A stretch of DNA of 64,000 nt from Cryobacterium sp. CG_9.6 (GTDB lineage Bacteria > Actinomycetota > Actinomycetes > Actinomycetales > Microbacteriaceae). Under the pieces are notes generated by a model. The model had not been told where the DNA came from. It made no database searches and saw nothing but the letters and a program-made list of their open reading frames with translations. This document shows, piece after piece, positions 1 to 8,393 of the stretch (its first letter is position 1; each line of letters opens with the position of its first letter). The position numbers and the translations under genes were made by a program. The stretch is taken from positions 434,001-498,000 of the forward strand of contig NZ_JARXUZ010000001.1 of NCBI RefSeq assembly GCF_029893365.1. Reading direction: 5' to 3'.

Positions 1-1
1 G

Positions 2-142
2 CTCACCGCCACGCTCTCGGTCACGAGCATCAAGTCGCTCGGCGGTCACGCCATGGTGACGGCCGTGTCCACCATCGTTGATGCGGCGGGCGACCACGTG
101 GTCACCGCAACCTCGACCCTCGTCGTCAGGGGAGACGAATGA
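2..142 (+). CDS. MaoC-like (R)-hydratase subunit, C-terminal fragment (HadA-like)
   Basis: The window opens inside a reading frame that starts before base 1 and stops at the TGA at 140-142. The readable 46 residues end in ATSTLVVRGDE, which resembles the C-terminal strand of the FAS1-type dehydratase N-terminal domain (HadA/HadC family). The stop overlaps the start of the next gene in an ATGA arrangement, so the two are translationally coupled. In actinobacteria such pairs form a heterodimeric 3-hydroxyacyl-ACP dehydratase of fatty acid elongation, with the other subunit carrying the hydratase motif. The family call rests mainly on this partner, because no catalytic part of the gene is in the window. 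Confidence 0.6.
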   Translation, partial: LTATLSVTSIKSLGGHAMVTAVSTIVDAAGDHVVTATSTLVVRGDE

Positions 143-561
143 CCCCCGATTTCACAACCCTCACCGTGGGCGACGTGGTGGCCAGCGCAAGTTTCTCGTT
201 GACGCGCGACTCGCTCGTGCGCTACGCCGGGGCATCCGGTGATTTCAACCCCATTCACTACCGCGACGACGTGGCCGTGTCGGTGGGCCTGGCCGGCGTT
301 CTCGCTCACGGCATGCTCACCATGGGCTTTGCCGTGCAGCCCGTGGTCGACTGGGCGGGCGACCCCGCACGCGTCATCGACTACCAGGTGCGGTTCACGC
401 GCCCGGTGTTCGTCGACGCCGCAACCGGAGCCGACGTGACCGTGACGGCCAAGGTGGGCGCCCTTGAAGCGGATGCCCGCATCGCCCGCATCGACCTCAC
501 CGTGACGTTCAACGACCAGACCGTGCTGGGCAAAGCCCAGGCCCGCGTCAGCCTCGTCTAA
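139..561 (+). CDS. MaoC-family dehydratase (HadB-like catalytic subunit)
   Basis: This 140-residue protein is a single hot-dog fold MaoC domain. The hydratase-2 signature is visible at about residues 28-60: YAGASGDFNPIHY supplies the catalytic Asp and His, followed by GLAGVLAHGML. It should hydrate or dehydrate (3R)-hydroxyacyl thioesters together with the upstream HadA-like subunit, whose stop codon overlaps its ATG. Length is normal for HadB. It sits directly before murB, the arrangement usual in Microbacteriaceae. The exact acyl substrate cannot be read from sequence, and a role in beta-oxidation-type hydration is the main alternative. Confidence 0.82.
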   Translation: MTPDFTTLTVGDVVASASFSLTRDSLVRYAGASGDFNPIHYRDDVAVSVGLAGVLAHGMLTMGFAVQPVVDWAGDPARVIDYQVRFTRPVFVDAATGADVTVTAKVGALEADARIARIDLTVTFNDQTVLGKAQARVSLV

Positions 562-590
562 CTCACCCCGTCAAACGTCTGGAATCTTCG

Positions 591-1748
591 ATGACCGAGC
601 CCATAGCCTTCTCCGAGCTCACCACCATGCGGGTGGGCGGACTGCCCGCTGCCATGGTGGCGCCCGAAACCGAGCAGGCGCTCATTGACGACACCCTCGT
701 GGTGTGGGGCATGGACGAAGAGTGGATGCTGCTCGGCGGCGGCTCGAACACGGTTGTCTGCGATGAGGGTTTCGCGGGGATCGTGATTCGCGTTCTCACC
801 CGCGGCGTGGAGGTTGTGGCGGAAGCCGAGCAATCGCCCGCGTCCCCGGAGGCTGGCGGCCGTGTGGTTCGCCTGCGCGTGCAGGCCGGCGAACCGTGGG
901 ACGAACTCGTGGCCTTCACCGTGGACCGGGGCTGGGCCGGCATCGAGGCGCTCTCCGGAATCCCGGGATCGTGCGGCGCGGCGCCGGTGCAGAACATTGG
1001 CGCCTACGGTCAGGAACTCTCCGACAGCCTCGTGGCCGTGGACTTTCTCGACTACGAGACCGGCGAGGTGCGGCGGATGGAATCCGCGGAACTGGGTCTC
1101 GGGTACCGCACCTCCGCGCTGAAGCAGGGACTGCGCGGCGTCGTGGTGGCGATCGAGCTGAGCCTGCGGGATACCCGGGCGGACGCATCCGGGGTGGCCG
1201 TTAGCCAGCCCATCGCCTACGCGCAGCTGGCCAGTGCGCTGGGTGTCACGATCGGCGATCGCGTGGAGCTCGGCACCGTGCGCGCCACCGTGCTGGGGCT
1301 GCGTACGGCCAAGGGAATGGTGCTCGACCCGAACGATCCCGATACCGCCAGCGCCGGCTCGTTCTTCACGAACCCGATTGTCACCGAGCAGTTTGCACGC
1401 ACGCTGCCGGCGAAGGCACCGCGCTGGGTCTTGGAGCCCGAGCTGCCCGACCGCATCATCCCGCTCGATGAGTACGCCGGAGTGGGGCCGATGCCGGGGA
1501 TTGATGACGTGCATCCGGTGAAACTCAGCGCCGCGTGGCTGATCGAAAACTCGGGCGTGCGCAAGGGCTTTCACCTGCCCGGATCGCGGGCCGCCGTGTC
1601 GAGCAAACACACGCTTGCCCTCACGAACACGGGCGGGGCATCCGCTGCCGAGATCGCCGAGCTGGCGCGCTTCGTGCTGGGCCGGGTGCAGTCCGAATTC
1701 GGCGTGAACCTGCAGGCCGAGCCCGTTCTGGTGGGCCTCGAACTGTAG
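591..1748 (+). CDS. murB: UDP-N-acetylenolpyruvoylglucosamine reductase
   Basis: MurB reduces UDP-GlcNAc-enolpyruvate to UDP-MurNAc with NADPH and FAD, the second committed step of peptidoglycan precursor synthesis in the cytoplasm. The 385 residues show the FAD-binding GGGSN at about 49-53, a GSCGAAPVQNIGAYGQE stretch, and the SAGSFFTNP motif with the proton-donating serine. The length and the domain inserted between these motifs fit the type I actinobacterial enzyme. It starts 29 bases after the MaoC gene and is probably cotranscribed with it. It ends 10 bases from the convergent ABC permease gene with no obvious terminator between them. Confidence 0.95.
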   Translation: MTEPIAFSELTTMRVGGLPAAMVAPETEQALIDDTLVVWGMDEEWMLLGGGSNTVVCDEGFAGIVIRVLTRGVEVVAEAEQSPASPEAGGRVVRLRVQAGEPWDELVAFTVDRGWAGIEALSGIPGSCGAAPVQNIGAYGQELSDSLVAVDFLDYETGEVRRMESAELGLGYRTSALKQGLRGVVVAIELSLRDTRADASGVAVSQPIAYAQLASALGVTIGDRVELGTVRATVLGLRTAKGMVLDPNDPDTASAGSFFTNPIVTEQFARTLPAKAPRWVLEPELPDRIIPLDEYAGVGPMPGIDDVHPVKLSAAWLIENSGVRKGFHLPGSRAAVSSKHTLALTNTGGASAAEIAELARFVLGRVQSEFGVNLQAEPVLVGLEL

Positions 1749-1758
1749 TCGGCAGCGG

Positions 1759-2571
1759 CTACGCGTCTTTGCGAATCCAGCGGAAGGTCACCCGGCTGAG
1801 CACGAGTCCCACGACGAGCCACAGCAGCAGGGCAATCGCCACACCGGCCAGGTTCCAGGTTTCGGTCTGCTCAACCTGCGCGAAGCTCTCCGGCAGAAAA
1901 ACCGAGCGCATGCCCTGAGCCATCCACTTCAGGGGAAAGAGACTCGCGAAATTCTGCATCCAGTCGGGCAGGATGCTGAACTGCAGGTAGACCCCCGAGA
2001 TGAACTGCAGAATGAGCACAATCGGCGTGACGACGGCCGTAGCGCTCTTCCCCGACCGCGGCAGCGCCGACAGCGCGATGCCGAGGAATGCGGACGTGAT
2101 CACTCCCAGCACGAACACCCACGCGAAGGTCAGCCACTTCTCGGGGTCGCTCGGTAGCTCGATGGCCAGTAGAACCCGCGCCACGAGCAGCAGCAGGGCC
2201 GCCTGCAGCGTGGCGGTCACGAACACCTGCCCGATCTTGCCCAGAAAATAGCTGAACGGCGAGAGCGGCGTGCCACCCAGCCGCTTCAGAGTGCCGTCGC
2301 TCTTCTCGCCAGCCATGTCCACGGCCAGGTTCTGCACCCCGGAAAGCAGCATGCCCGCCGCGAGCATGCCCGGCAGGTAATACGCCCCCACGCTCACGCC
2401 GCCGGTGCCGTCGGGAGCCGCACCAATGTTGCCGGCCGAGCTGAATGCGGCGGTGAAGATGCCGAGCATCACGAACGGAAAGAAGAATGTGAAGAGCATC
2501 GTGTCGGGCGAGCGAAAATACAGCCGAGTCTCGTAGCTGATCCGCGAGACGCCCAGCGCAAGCATGCTCAC
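1759..2571 (-). CDS. ABC-2 type exporter permease
   Basis: This 270-residue integral membrane protein has about six hydrophobic segments, beginning with the one around FTFFFPFVMLGIFTAAF and ending with VAIALLLWLVVGLVLSRVTF. The central stretch after ...AVDMAGEKSDGTLKRLGGTPLS is the cytoplasmic coupling loop characteristic of ABC-2 permeases of drug and lipid exporters. Its ATG overlaps the stop of the ATPase gene (ATGA), so the two are one operon transcribed leftward and probably assemble as a 2+2 exporter. The substrate is unknown. Daunorubicin/DrrB-like drug efflux is the nearest functional class. Confidence 0.85.
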   Translation of the reverse strand: MSMLALGVSRISYETRLYFRSPDTMLFTFFFPFVMLGIFTAAFSSAGNIGAAPDGTGGVSVGAYYLPGMLAAGMLLSGVQNLAVDMAGEKSDGTLKRLGGTPLSPFSYFLGKIGQVFVTATLQAALLLLVARVLLAIELPSDPEKWLTFAWVFVLGVITSAFLGIALSALPRSGKSATAVVTPIVLILQFISGVYLQFSILPDWMQNFASLFPLKWMAQGMRSVFLPESFAQVEQTETWNLAGVAIALLLWLVVGLVLSRVTFRWIRKDA

Positions 2572-3500
2572 GATCGCATACCTTTCGAAGCGGATGCCGC
2601 GGCGCCGCTCTCGACACCATCATCCGGCGGCAGGGACTCGCCCGCTGCATCGTGGCCCCGCACGAGGGCGAGGTACACGTCTTCCAGGCTCGGACGAATC
2701 ACCTCCAGATCGGCGGGTTCGCCGCCGAGGTCTGCAACAAGGGCAGCCACCACGCGGGCCGGCTCAGTCGTGCGCCGTTCGTGCATCGTGCCGGAGGCGT
2801 CACGCCAGCGCACGAGCGGAATCCGTGCTTCCGCCCCGCCGATCTCATCGATCGTGCCGAGGTCAATCAGCGATCCACCCGCGATGACGCCGGCCCGGTC
2901 GCCCAGCTGCGCGGCCTCGTCGAGGTAGTGCGTGGTGAGCAGAATGGTCGTGCCGTCGGCCTTGAGGCTGCGAATGAGTTCCCAGAACTGGTGCCGGGCC
3001 TCGGGATCGAACCCCGTGGTTGGTTCGTCAAGAAAGAGCAGCTCGGGGCGTCCAATGATGCCGAGCGCCACATCCACTCGGCGCCGCTGACCGCCCGAAA
3101 GCTTGCTGATGCGGGTGGTGGCCTTCTCGCGCAGCCCGGCCGCATCAATCACCTCGTCCACGTTGCGAGGGTGGGGGTAGAACCCGGCAAAGTGCCGCAA
3201 CTGCTCGACGACGGTGATGTTGCCGGTCTCGCCGCTGGTTTGCAGCACGATGCCGAGCCGCGCCTTCCAGGCCAGGCCGCCGCGTTGCGGGTCGACGCCG
3301 AGAACACTCACCTCGCCACCGCTGCGGTTGCGGTAGCCCTCGAGAATCTCGATCGTCGTACTCTTGCCGGCCCCGTTGGGCCCCAGCAGAGCGAAGGTCT
3401 CCCCGGCGGCAACGTCGAAGCTCACACCGCTGACGGCCGCCAGCGTTCCATACGACTTGTGGAGGTCACGAACGCGAACAACCGGAGCGGGAACAGTCAT
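2568..3500 (-). CDS. ABC exporter ATP-binding protein (DrrA-type)
   Basis: This ATPase subunit drives the permease encoded downstream. Walker A is GPNGAGKSTT, the signature is LSGGQRRRVDVALG, Walker B is LLFLDEPTTGFD, and the switch histidine lies in LLTTHYLDEA. A C-terminal extension of roughly 90 residues follows, as in DrrA/CcmA-type exporter ATPases. I take the start at MTVPAPVVRVRDLHKSYG (3500). A slightly longer version beginning at 3518 is possible, but the extra six residues are unlike the family. The 310-residue length is normal. The upstream region is the repeat 3560-3624, so the promoter must be short or lie within it. Confidence 0.88.
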   Translation of the reverse strand: MTVPAPVVRVRDLHKSYGTLAAVSGVSFDVAAGETFALLGPNGAGKSTTIEILEGYRNRSGGEVSVLGVDPQRGGLAWKARLGIVLQTSGETGNITVVEQLRHFAGFYPHPRNVDEVIDAAGLREKATTRISKLSGGQRRRVDVALGIIGRPELLFLDEPTTGFDPEARHQFWELIRSLKADGTTILLTTHYLDEAAQLGDRAGVIAGGSLIDLGTIDEIGGAEARIPLVRWRDASGTMHERRTTEPARVVAALVADLGGEPADLEVIRPSLEDVYLALVRGHDAAGESLPPDDGVESGAAASASKGMRS

Positions 3501-3559
3501 TCCTCCAGACTGCCGCATGCCGCTGCCCGGCGCCAGCCCGCGCGCCTCGCATCCGCTGT

Positions 3560-3624
3560 CAAACGGATGCCGCGGCGAGCACGACCCGTCGGCGCACCCG
3601 ATATCGGTGGGCGCTACGCCGGTT
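3560..3624. repeat. Palindromic intergenic repeat, copy 1, left half
   Basis: This is the left part of a direct repeat whose intact second copy is at 5284-5430. The copies read identically from CAAACGGATGCCGCGG through GCTACGCCGGTT. The segment ends exactly at GGTT (3621-3624), which is repeated at 5163-5166 on the other side of the IS3-family element. It carries the left arm GCTACGC (3613-3619) of an inner hairpin whose right arm GCGTAGC lies at 5168-5174. Confidence 0.85.
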
Positions 3625-3654
3625 CGTTAGTTGCCATGATGGTCGTGAGACATC

Positions 3655-4140
3655 GTGGTGACGGACGCTGAATCGGAGCAGGACATGAATGATATGGCGA
3701 TAGGTCGAACGAGAAATGGTGGGCGGTCGTTTCCGTTGGCGTTTCGGATTGAGTACATACGCCGCTGGGATGAGTGCGTGGAACGAGGCGCGAAGGTGCG
3801 GTTACTGCGCGAGTTCGACTTGGCAAAGGGCACGGTGAATCGTTGGCTGAGGGCTCGCGACGATGGAGAATGGACGGCATCGATGGTCGCAACGTCAGAG
3901 AGGTCACCACAAAGAATGGACAATCGCGATCGTGCGGAGTTGGCGCGGCTGCGGATGGAAAACGAGGCTTTGAAGAAGAAGGTCGCGCAGTCCGAAGCAG
4001 CACAACAAATCTTGGGAAAAGCATTCGAGCTCTTGGACGGGATCACCACCCGCTCGAACGAGGAACAAACACCGATCCCACCAGCGTTGATGAGCGCGGG
4101 CGAGTACGCGGCGTGGCTGAAACGAAGCAAGCTGTCCTGA
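3655..4140 (+). CDS. IS3-family transposase OrfA
   Basis: OrfA is a DNA-binding transposase subunit. The N-terminal part (RSFPLAFRIEYIRRWDEC... FDLAKGTVNRWLRARDDGEW) reads as a helix-turn-helix that recognises the terminal repeats. It is followed by a leucine-zipper-like coiled coil (ELARLRMENEALKKKVAQSE). The frame begins with GTG at 3655. ATG at 3685 (MNDMAIG) is an equally good start. The frame overlaps the OrfB frame, which lies at -1, and a slippery heptamer occurs near its end, so part of translation probably continues as the OrfAB fusion transposase. Confidence 0.85.
   Translation: MVTDAESEQDMNDMAIGRTRNGGRSFPLAFRIEYIRRWDECVERGAKVRLLREFDLAKGTVNRWLRARDDGEWTASMVATSERSPQRMDNRDRAELARLRMENEALKKKVAQSEAAQQILGKAFELLDGITTRSNEEQTPIPPALMSAGEYAAWLKRSKLS
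4014..4058 (+). other. Programmed -1 ribosomal frameshift signal of the IS3-family element
   Basis: The heptamer GGGAAAA (4014-4020) is in the correct phase of OrfA (TTG GGA AAA), matching the X XXY YYZ rule. Three bases later TTCGAGC (4024-4030) can pair perfectly with GCTCGAA (4052-4058). Slipping back one base moves the ribosome from OrfA into the open OrfB frame. Slippery heptamers with a downstream stem-loop are the known way IS3 elements make OrfAB. The 3-base spacer is shorter than the usual 5-9. Confidence 0.6.
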
Positions 4141-4169
4141 CCTTGACGGTCACGGCACTGGCCCAAGAA

Positions 4170-5153
4170 ATGGCGATGCCGATCGTGGACGCATGTCGTC
4201 TGGTCGGGATGCCACGGTCAACGTATTACCGGCTCAGCCGTGGCTACCAGCACTACCGCCCCGTGGCTGAGGCGATCCCGCACCGCGAACGCCGGCAACC
4301 CGCAGCCTTGGACACGCACGAGCGCGCCACGATACTCTCCGTGCTCTGCGAGCCGAAATATGAAGACAAATCGGTGGTGCAAACGTACTGGCACGCCTTC
4401 GACGCCGGGACTCTCGCGTGTTCGCAGCGCACGTTCTACCGGGTCGCCAACGCTCACCGCCTGGTCGGGGATCGTCGACGCACCCGAACCCCGCGCTCCC
4501 CGTCACCGCGCACTCCGGCCGTCGCGACGCTCAAGCCCGGGGATTTGTGGTCGTGGGACATCACCGAATTGAACGGACCCAGCTACCACGATCGGTACTA
4601 CCTTTACCTGATCATTGACGTGTTCTCGCGTTACCCCATTGGCTGGTGCATCGAGACTTACATCTCGAAGAAACGCGCTGTGACACTGTTCACCGACGCG
4701 ATCGCCACCCACGGCGCCCCCACAGTCGTGCACTCCGACAACGGGTCCTCCATGCGCTCCACAGACCTCATCAACGCCCTCGAGAGCAACGGCATCATCA
4801 CCTCGTACTCTCGCCCCCGGGTCAGCGACGACAACCCCTTCTCAGAATCACTGTTCAAGACCATCAAGTACGACCCCAGCTCCCCGGACCGATTCGATCA
4901 CCGCGATCACGCCCGCCAATGGACCAAGGACTTCTTGGACCTGTATGCCACCCAACACCGCCACAGCGGTCTCGGCCGGCACACCCCAGCATCCGTCTTT
5001 GACGGCACCGCCCACCTCATCCACGCGCAACGACAACGGGCACTGGACGCCTACTACGCCCAGCACCCCACACGCTTCCGCCAACCACCCACAGCACCAC
5101 CACTACCCCAACCCACAGGCATCAACACCCACCTACTGTCTCAAGCAGGTTGA
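4170..5153 (+). CDS. IS3-family transposase OrfB (DDE catalytic domain)
   Basis: OrfB carries the rve/DDE integrase core. The catalytic residues are visible as WSWDITEL (first Asp), VVHSDNGS (second Asp) and DDNPFSESLFKTIKY (Glu). An N-terminal HTH_21-like segment is recognisable from CRLVGMPRSTYYRLSRG. Coordinates begin at an in-frame ATG, MAMPIVDACRLVG. The frame is open much further upstream, to 3774, and the functional product is expected to be the OrfAB fusion made by frameshifting at 4014-4020. The catalytic core is intact and the protein runs almost to the right end of the element. Confidence 0.85.
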   Translation: MAMPIVDACRLVGMPRSTYYRLSRGYQHYRPVAEAIPHRERRQPAALDTHERATILSVLCEPKYEDKSVVQTYWHAFDAGTLACSQRTFYRVANAHRLVGDRRRTRTPRSPSPRTPAVATLKPGDLWSWDITELNGPSYHDRYYLYLIIDVFSRYPIGWCIETYISKKRAVTLFTDAIATHGAPTVVHSDNGSSMRSTDLINALESNGIITSYSRPRVSDDNPFSESLFKTIKYDPSSPDRFDHRDHARQWTKDFLDLYATQHRHSGLGRHTPASVFDGTAHLIHAQRQRALDAYYAQHPTRFRQPPTAPPLPQPTGINTHLLSQAG

Positions 5154-5162
5154 CAACTACCG

Positions 5163-5249
5163 GGTTAGCGTAGCGGCCGCCGATCTGGGGCGCTGCGGCG
5201 CGCGGTTACCGTCGCGCCCACCGATATGAGGCGCGGCGGGCGCGCGCGG
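5163..5249. repeat. Palindromic intergenic repeat, copy 1, right half
   Basis: This is the continuation of the split repeat after the IS3-family element. It matches 5345-5431 base for base from GGTTAGCGTAGCGGCC to GGCGGGCGCGC. It begins with the second GGTT of the target duplication and holds the right arms of both hairpins: GCGTAGC (5168-5174), and CGCCCACCGATAT shortly before 5230. Confidence 0.85.
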
Positions 5250-5283
5250 CTCACGCTGTCGCATCCGCTGTGGCATCGGTTCC

Positions 5284-5430
5284 CAAACGGATGCCGCGGC
5301 GAGCACGACCCGTCGGCGCACCCGATATCGGTGGGCGCTACGCCGGTTAGCGTAGCGGCCGCCGATCTGGGGCGCTGCGGCGCGCGGTTACCGTCGCGCC
5401 CACCGATATGAGGCGCGGCGGGCGCGCCGG
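5284..5430. repeat. Palindromic intergenic repeat, copy 2 (intact)
   Basis: This intact copy lies 182 bp from copy 1 once the insertion is removed. It contains two nested inverted repeats: ATATCGGTGGGCG (5325-5337) with CGCCCACCGATAT (5397-5409), and inside them GCTACGC (5337-5343) with GCGTAGC (5350-5356) around the loop CGGTTA. It ends at the stop codon of the leftward aminotransferase gene, so it may act as a transcript end or 3' structure for that gene. No coding sequence is evident between 5163 and 5434. Confidence 0.85.
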
Positions 5431-5434
5431 CTGG

Positions 5435-6637
5435 CTAGGCGAAGAGACGCTGGAGCCGCTGAATACCCTCGAGCAGGGCATCGTCGCCGAGAGCATAGGA
5501 CAGGCGCAGGAATCCGCTGGGTCCAAAGGCCTCACCGGGAACGGCGGCCACCTCGGCCTTGTCGAGAATGAGGTCGGCGAGTTCCAGCGAAGTGGTGGGG
5601 GTCACCCCGGCCCACTCGCGGCCGAGAAGCCCGGTGACATCGGGATACACGTAGAACGCGCCCTGGGGGGTGGGCGTCACCACGCCCTCGATCTTGTTGA
5701 GCTCAGACACGATGAGCTTGCGACGACGATCGAACGCATCGTGCATCTCGCGCACGGCGTCCTGCGGGCCGTTGAGGGCGGCAATGCCGGCGCGCTGCGA
5801 GATGTTGGAGACGTTCGACGACAGGTGCGACTGTAGGTTAGCCGCGGCCTTGATGGCGTCGCCGGGGCCCACCATCCAGCCCAGGCGCCACCCGGTCATG
5901 GCGTACGTCTTCGCGACACCGTTCACCAAAATGGTGCGATCGGCGAGGGCCGGTACGGCCTCAACGATCGAGACCGCGCGCAGGCCGTCGTAGACAAGGT
6001 TCTGGTAGATCTCGTCGGAGATGACCCAGAGGCCGTGTTCCTCGGCCCACTCGCCGATGGCCGTGGTCTGCTCGGGCGAATACACCGCACCGGTGGGGTT
6101 CGAGGGCGACACGAAGAGCAGCACCTTGGTGCGCGGCGTGCGCGCTGCCTCGAGCTGGTCGACGGTGACGAGGTAGCCCTGGTCACTGCCGGCAAAGACG
6201 TTGACTGGCACGCCGCCGGCCAGACGGATGGCTTCGGGGTACGTGGTCCAATAGGGCGTCGGTACGATGACCTCGTCGCCCGGATCGAGCAGTGTGGCGA
6301 AGGCCTGGTACACGGCCTGCTTACCGCCGTTGGTCACGACAACCTGGCTCGGGCTCACCGTGAGGCCGCTATCACGCAGGGTCTTGGCCGCAATAGCCTC
6401 ACGCAGTTCCGGCAGACCGGCCGCCGGGGTGTAGCGGTAGTTCTTGGGATCGTGAACGGCCGCGAGGGCCGCCTCCACAATGTGGGCAGGCGTGAGGAAG
6501 TCCGGCTCGCCGGCCGCAAAGCTGATGACCGGTCGCCCGGCAGCCTGCAACGCCTTCGCCTTTCCGTCTACCTTGAGGGTCGCCGACTCTGCAATGGAGC
6601 CGATCCGAGTGGAAATTCGCTTGAGTTCGTGTGCCAC
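5435..6637 (-). CDS. aspC: Pyridoxal-phosphate aspartate aminotransferase (class I/II)
   Basis: This 400-residue fold-type I aminotransferase transfers the amino group between aspartate (or prephenate) and 2-oxoglutarate. Visible motifs are FAAGEPDF near 40, [10 protein letters not shown] near 102, PYWTTYPE near 128, [11 protein letters not shown] near 177, the SDEIYQNL Asp near 208, the Schiff-base lysine K243 in [16 protein letters not shown], and a C-terminal LRLSYA arginine. Length and motifs match the AspC subgroup usually found beside secE-nusG in Microbacteriaceae. It is transcribed away from tRNA-Trp, and the two share the 233-base region 6638-6870. Some subgroup members also act on prephenate, which cannot be excluded. 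Confidence 0.9.
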   Translation of the reverse strand: MAHELKRISTRIGSIAESATLKVDGKAKALQAAGRPVISFAAGEPDFLTPAHIVEAALAAVHDPKNYRYTPAAGLPELREAIAAKTLRDSGLTVSPSQVVVTNGGKQAVYQAFATLLDPGDEVIVPTPYWTTYPEAIRLAGGVPVNVFAGSDQGYLVTVDQLEAARTPRTKVLLFVSPSNPTGAVYSPEQTTAIGEWAEEHGLWVISDEIYQNLVYDGLRAVSIVEAVPALADRTILVNGVAKTYAMTGWRLGWMVGPGDAIKAAANLQSHLSSNVSNISQRAGIAALNGPQDAVREMHDAFDRRRKLIVSELNKIEGVVTPTPQGAFYVYPDVTGLLGREWAGVTPTTSLELADLILDKAEVAAVPGEAFGPSGFLRLSYALGDDALLEGIQRLQRLFA

Positions 6638-6870
6638 GGTACGAGCATACGGGTCGCGTGCTCACGTGCGCGAGAACTGAACCGTGAATCTGCCGTCACG
6701 CCTCAGACATCCGCTGCCCCAGCAATGCCCGAAGTACCCGCCCACGCGCTCGCGACGCGGCCTCAGCTTTACACCCGGCTCCGAGTCACCTAGACTTGCT
6801 CAGGTAGTTGAACTCTGCAATGCTTTTCTGCGCCTTTTTAGTGTGGAACGGCATGCGGCGGACACTCCAT

Positions 6871-6943
6871 AGGGTGGTGGCTCAATTGGTAGAGCAGCGG
6901 TCTCCAAAACCGCAGGTTGCAGGTTCGAGTCCTGTCCGCCCTG
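6871..6943 (+). tRNA. trpT: tRNA-Trp (anticodon CCA)
   Basis: The 73-nt cloverleaf has the acceptor arm AGGGTGG (6871-6877) paired with CCGCCCT (6936-6942) and discriminator G6943. The D arm includes GGCTCAATTGGTAGAGC, the anticodon loop is TCTCCAAAA with anticodon CCA, and the T arm contains GGTTCGAGTCC. CA follows in the genome, so most or all of CCA is added enzymatically. It lies 42 bases before secE, an arrangement conserved in actinobacteria, and the two may share a transcript. Confidence 0.97.
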
Positions 6944-6985
6944 CAAGTCGGTGGTAAATCCATCGGCCCATGAAAGGTGTAACAG

Positions 6986-7255
6986 GTGGCCCGAAAAGTT
7001 ATCGACGAACCCGGTGAGGAAGTCGTCGCGAACGCAAGAATGGCCCGCGATTCCAAACGCGGTCCTTTCGCTCGGCTGTCCCTGTTCTTCCGACAGGTCA
7101 TTGCTGAGCTGCGCAAGGTCGTAACCCCGACCCGCAAGGAGCTCCTCAGCTACACCGGTGTCGTGCTTGTTTTCGTCGTGATCATGATGGCTATCGTCTC
7201 CGCATTTGACTGGGTTTTTGCCCTCGCGGTCACCTACGTTTTCGGCACGCCGTAA
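6986..7255 (+). CDS. secE: Preprotein translocase subunit SecE
   Basis: SecE clamps SecY in the SecYEG channel of the plasma membrane. The 89-residue protein has the actinobacterial form with a basic cytoplasmic N-terminal region, the amphipathic segment FFRQVIAELRKVVTPTRKELLSYT, and a single C-terminal transmembrane helix (VVLVFVVIMMAIVSAFDWVFALAV). The start is the GTG at 6986 preceded by the GAAAGG-like site in tgaaaggtgtaacag. It precedes nusG by 84 bases, the standard secE-nusG operon. Confidence 0.96.
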   Translation: MARKVIDEPGEEVVANARMARDSKRGPFARLSLFFRQVIAELRKVVTPTRKELLSYTGVVLVFVVIMMAIVSAFDWVFALAVTYVFGTP

Positions 7256-7339
7256 CCGTTCGAGCAGCTCGATTCATGGCAACGCCGTACCGGCGGGTTT
7301 CCTGCCGAAGTAAGCGACATAGAGAAGGATTGAAATTTA

Positions 7340-8296
7340 GTGACTGAGACGAAGCACGACGATGTCGACTGGGCCACTGCCGCCGAGCAGTCGGGCGACG
7401 ACGACGAAGCCCAGGAGGGCAACACCCTCGCCGCCGAAGAGAGTTCGGTAGAGGCCGCAGAGCACGCCGCCCTGCACGTTATTGACGAGAATGACGATGT
7501 CGAGGTCAACCTCGACGCAGCTCTCGATGCGCTGGCCGACTCAGCTGACCCCGCTGCCGATGCACTCGTCGACGACGCTCTCGACATCGATTCCGTTGAA
7601 GAAGCGGATGCTTCGGTTGAGGCCGTCGAGGATGAGGCCGAGCTCGTTGCTGAGGAGGCTTCCGCAGAAGCCGCCGACGCGGACCCGTACGACGCGTTCC
7701 GCAAGGAGCTGCGTTTCCTGCCGGGCAAGTGGTACGTCATCCACTCCTACGCCGGCTTCGAGCGCCGTGTGAAGTCGAACATTGAGAACCGCAAGCAGTC
7801 GATGGCCATGGAAGATTTCATCTACCAGGTCGAGGTTCCGATGGAAGATGTTGTCGAGATCAAGAATGGCCAGCGCAAGATGGTCACTCGCGTGCGTATC
7901 CCTGGCTACGTGCTGGTGCGGATGGACCTCGACGAGGACAGCTGGTCGGTTGTTCGTCACACTCCCGGCGTCACGGGCTTCGTGGGCAACTCCCACAACC
8001 CCACGCCCCTGCGTTTCGAAGAAGCCTTCGGCATGCTCAAGGGTCTCGTCGAGATTCAGGAAGCACCCGCAGTCAAGGGCAAAGCAAACGGCGGCAAGTC
8101 TGCTCAGCGTGTTATTGCAGCCGAGGTCGACTACGAAATCGGCGAGACGATCACCATCAAGGAAGGTTCGTTCGCGGGCCTGCCCGGTTCGATCAGCGAG
8201 ATCAAGCCGGAGAGCGGCAAGCTCATCGTGCTCGTGTCGCTCTTCGAGCGTGAGACCCCGGTGGAACTCAGCTTTGACCAGGTCACCAAGCTCTAG
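7340..8296 (+). CDS. nusG: Transcription termination/antitermination protein NusG
   Basis: NusG binds the RNA polymerase clamp and, through its KOW domain, Rho or ribosomal protein S10. The 318 residues consist of an acidic Ala/Glu/Asp-rich extension (about 1-115), the NGN domain (about 128-235, [18 protein letters not shown]), and a C-terminal KOW domain (about 262-318, [18 protein letters not shown]). Long acidic extensions are common in actinobacterial NusG, but this one is at the long end. The start is GTG 7340 with an AAGGA site upstream. Rightward neighbours are rplK and rplA. Confidence 0.96.
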   Translation: MTETKHDDVDWATAAEQSGDDDEAQEGNTLAAEESSVEAAEHAALHVIDENDDVEVNLDAALDALADSADPAADALVDDALDIDSVEEADASVEAVEDEAELVAEEASAEAADADPYDAFRKELRFLPGKWYVIHSYAGFERRVKSNIENRKQSMAMEDFIYQVEVPMEDVVEIKNGQRKMVTRVRIPGYVLVRMDLDEDSWSVVRHTPGVTGFVGNSHNPTPLRFEEAFGMLKGLVEIQEAPAVKGKANGGKSAQRVIAAEVDYEIGETITIKEGSFAGLPGSISEIKPESGKLIVLVSLFERETPVELSFDQVTKL

Positions 8297-8393
8297 GTTC
8301 GCCTAGCTCGCTCCCCCAACCACCGGGGCCCATCCGGGCCACCGGGAGAGCAGCCCTTCGGGGCCGCTCGAAAACGAAAAAGAAGGAAGAACA

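Larger units (their letters stand above)
3625..5162 (+). mobile_element. IS3-family insertion sequence, complete
   Basis: The element is 1538 bp and carries two overlapping transposase frames. The ends form an imperfect inverted repeat: CGTTAGTTGCCA at 3625-3636 against the complement of the right end, CGGTAGTTGTCA, which match at 10 of 12 positions. TGAGACA is also shared a few bases further in. It is flanked by the direct repeat GGTT (3621-3624 and 5163-5166). Removing the element plus one GGTT restores a sequence identical to the intact repeat at 5337-5356. Both frames are open, so it may still be active. The boundary could shift by one base because the duplication could also be read as GGT. 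Confidence 0.88.

Noticed and set aside
558..1610. A 350-residue frame opposite murB
   Set aside because: Shadow of murB, with no family features and no spacing consistent with the neighbouring genes.
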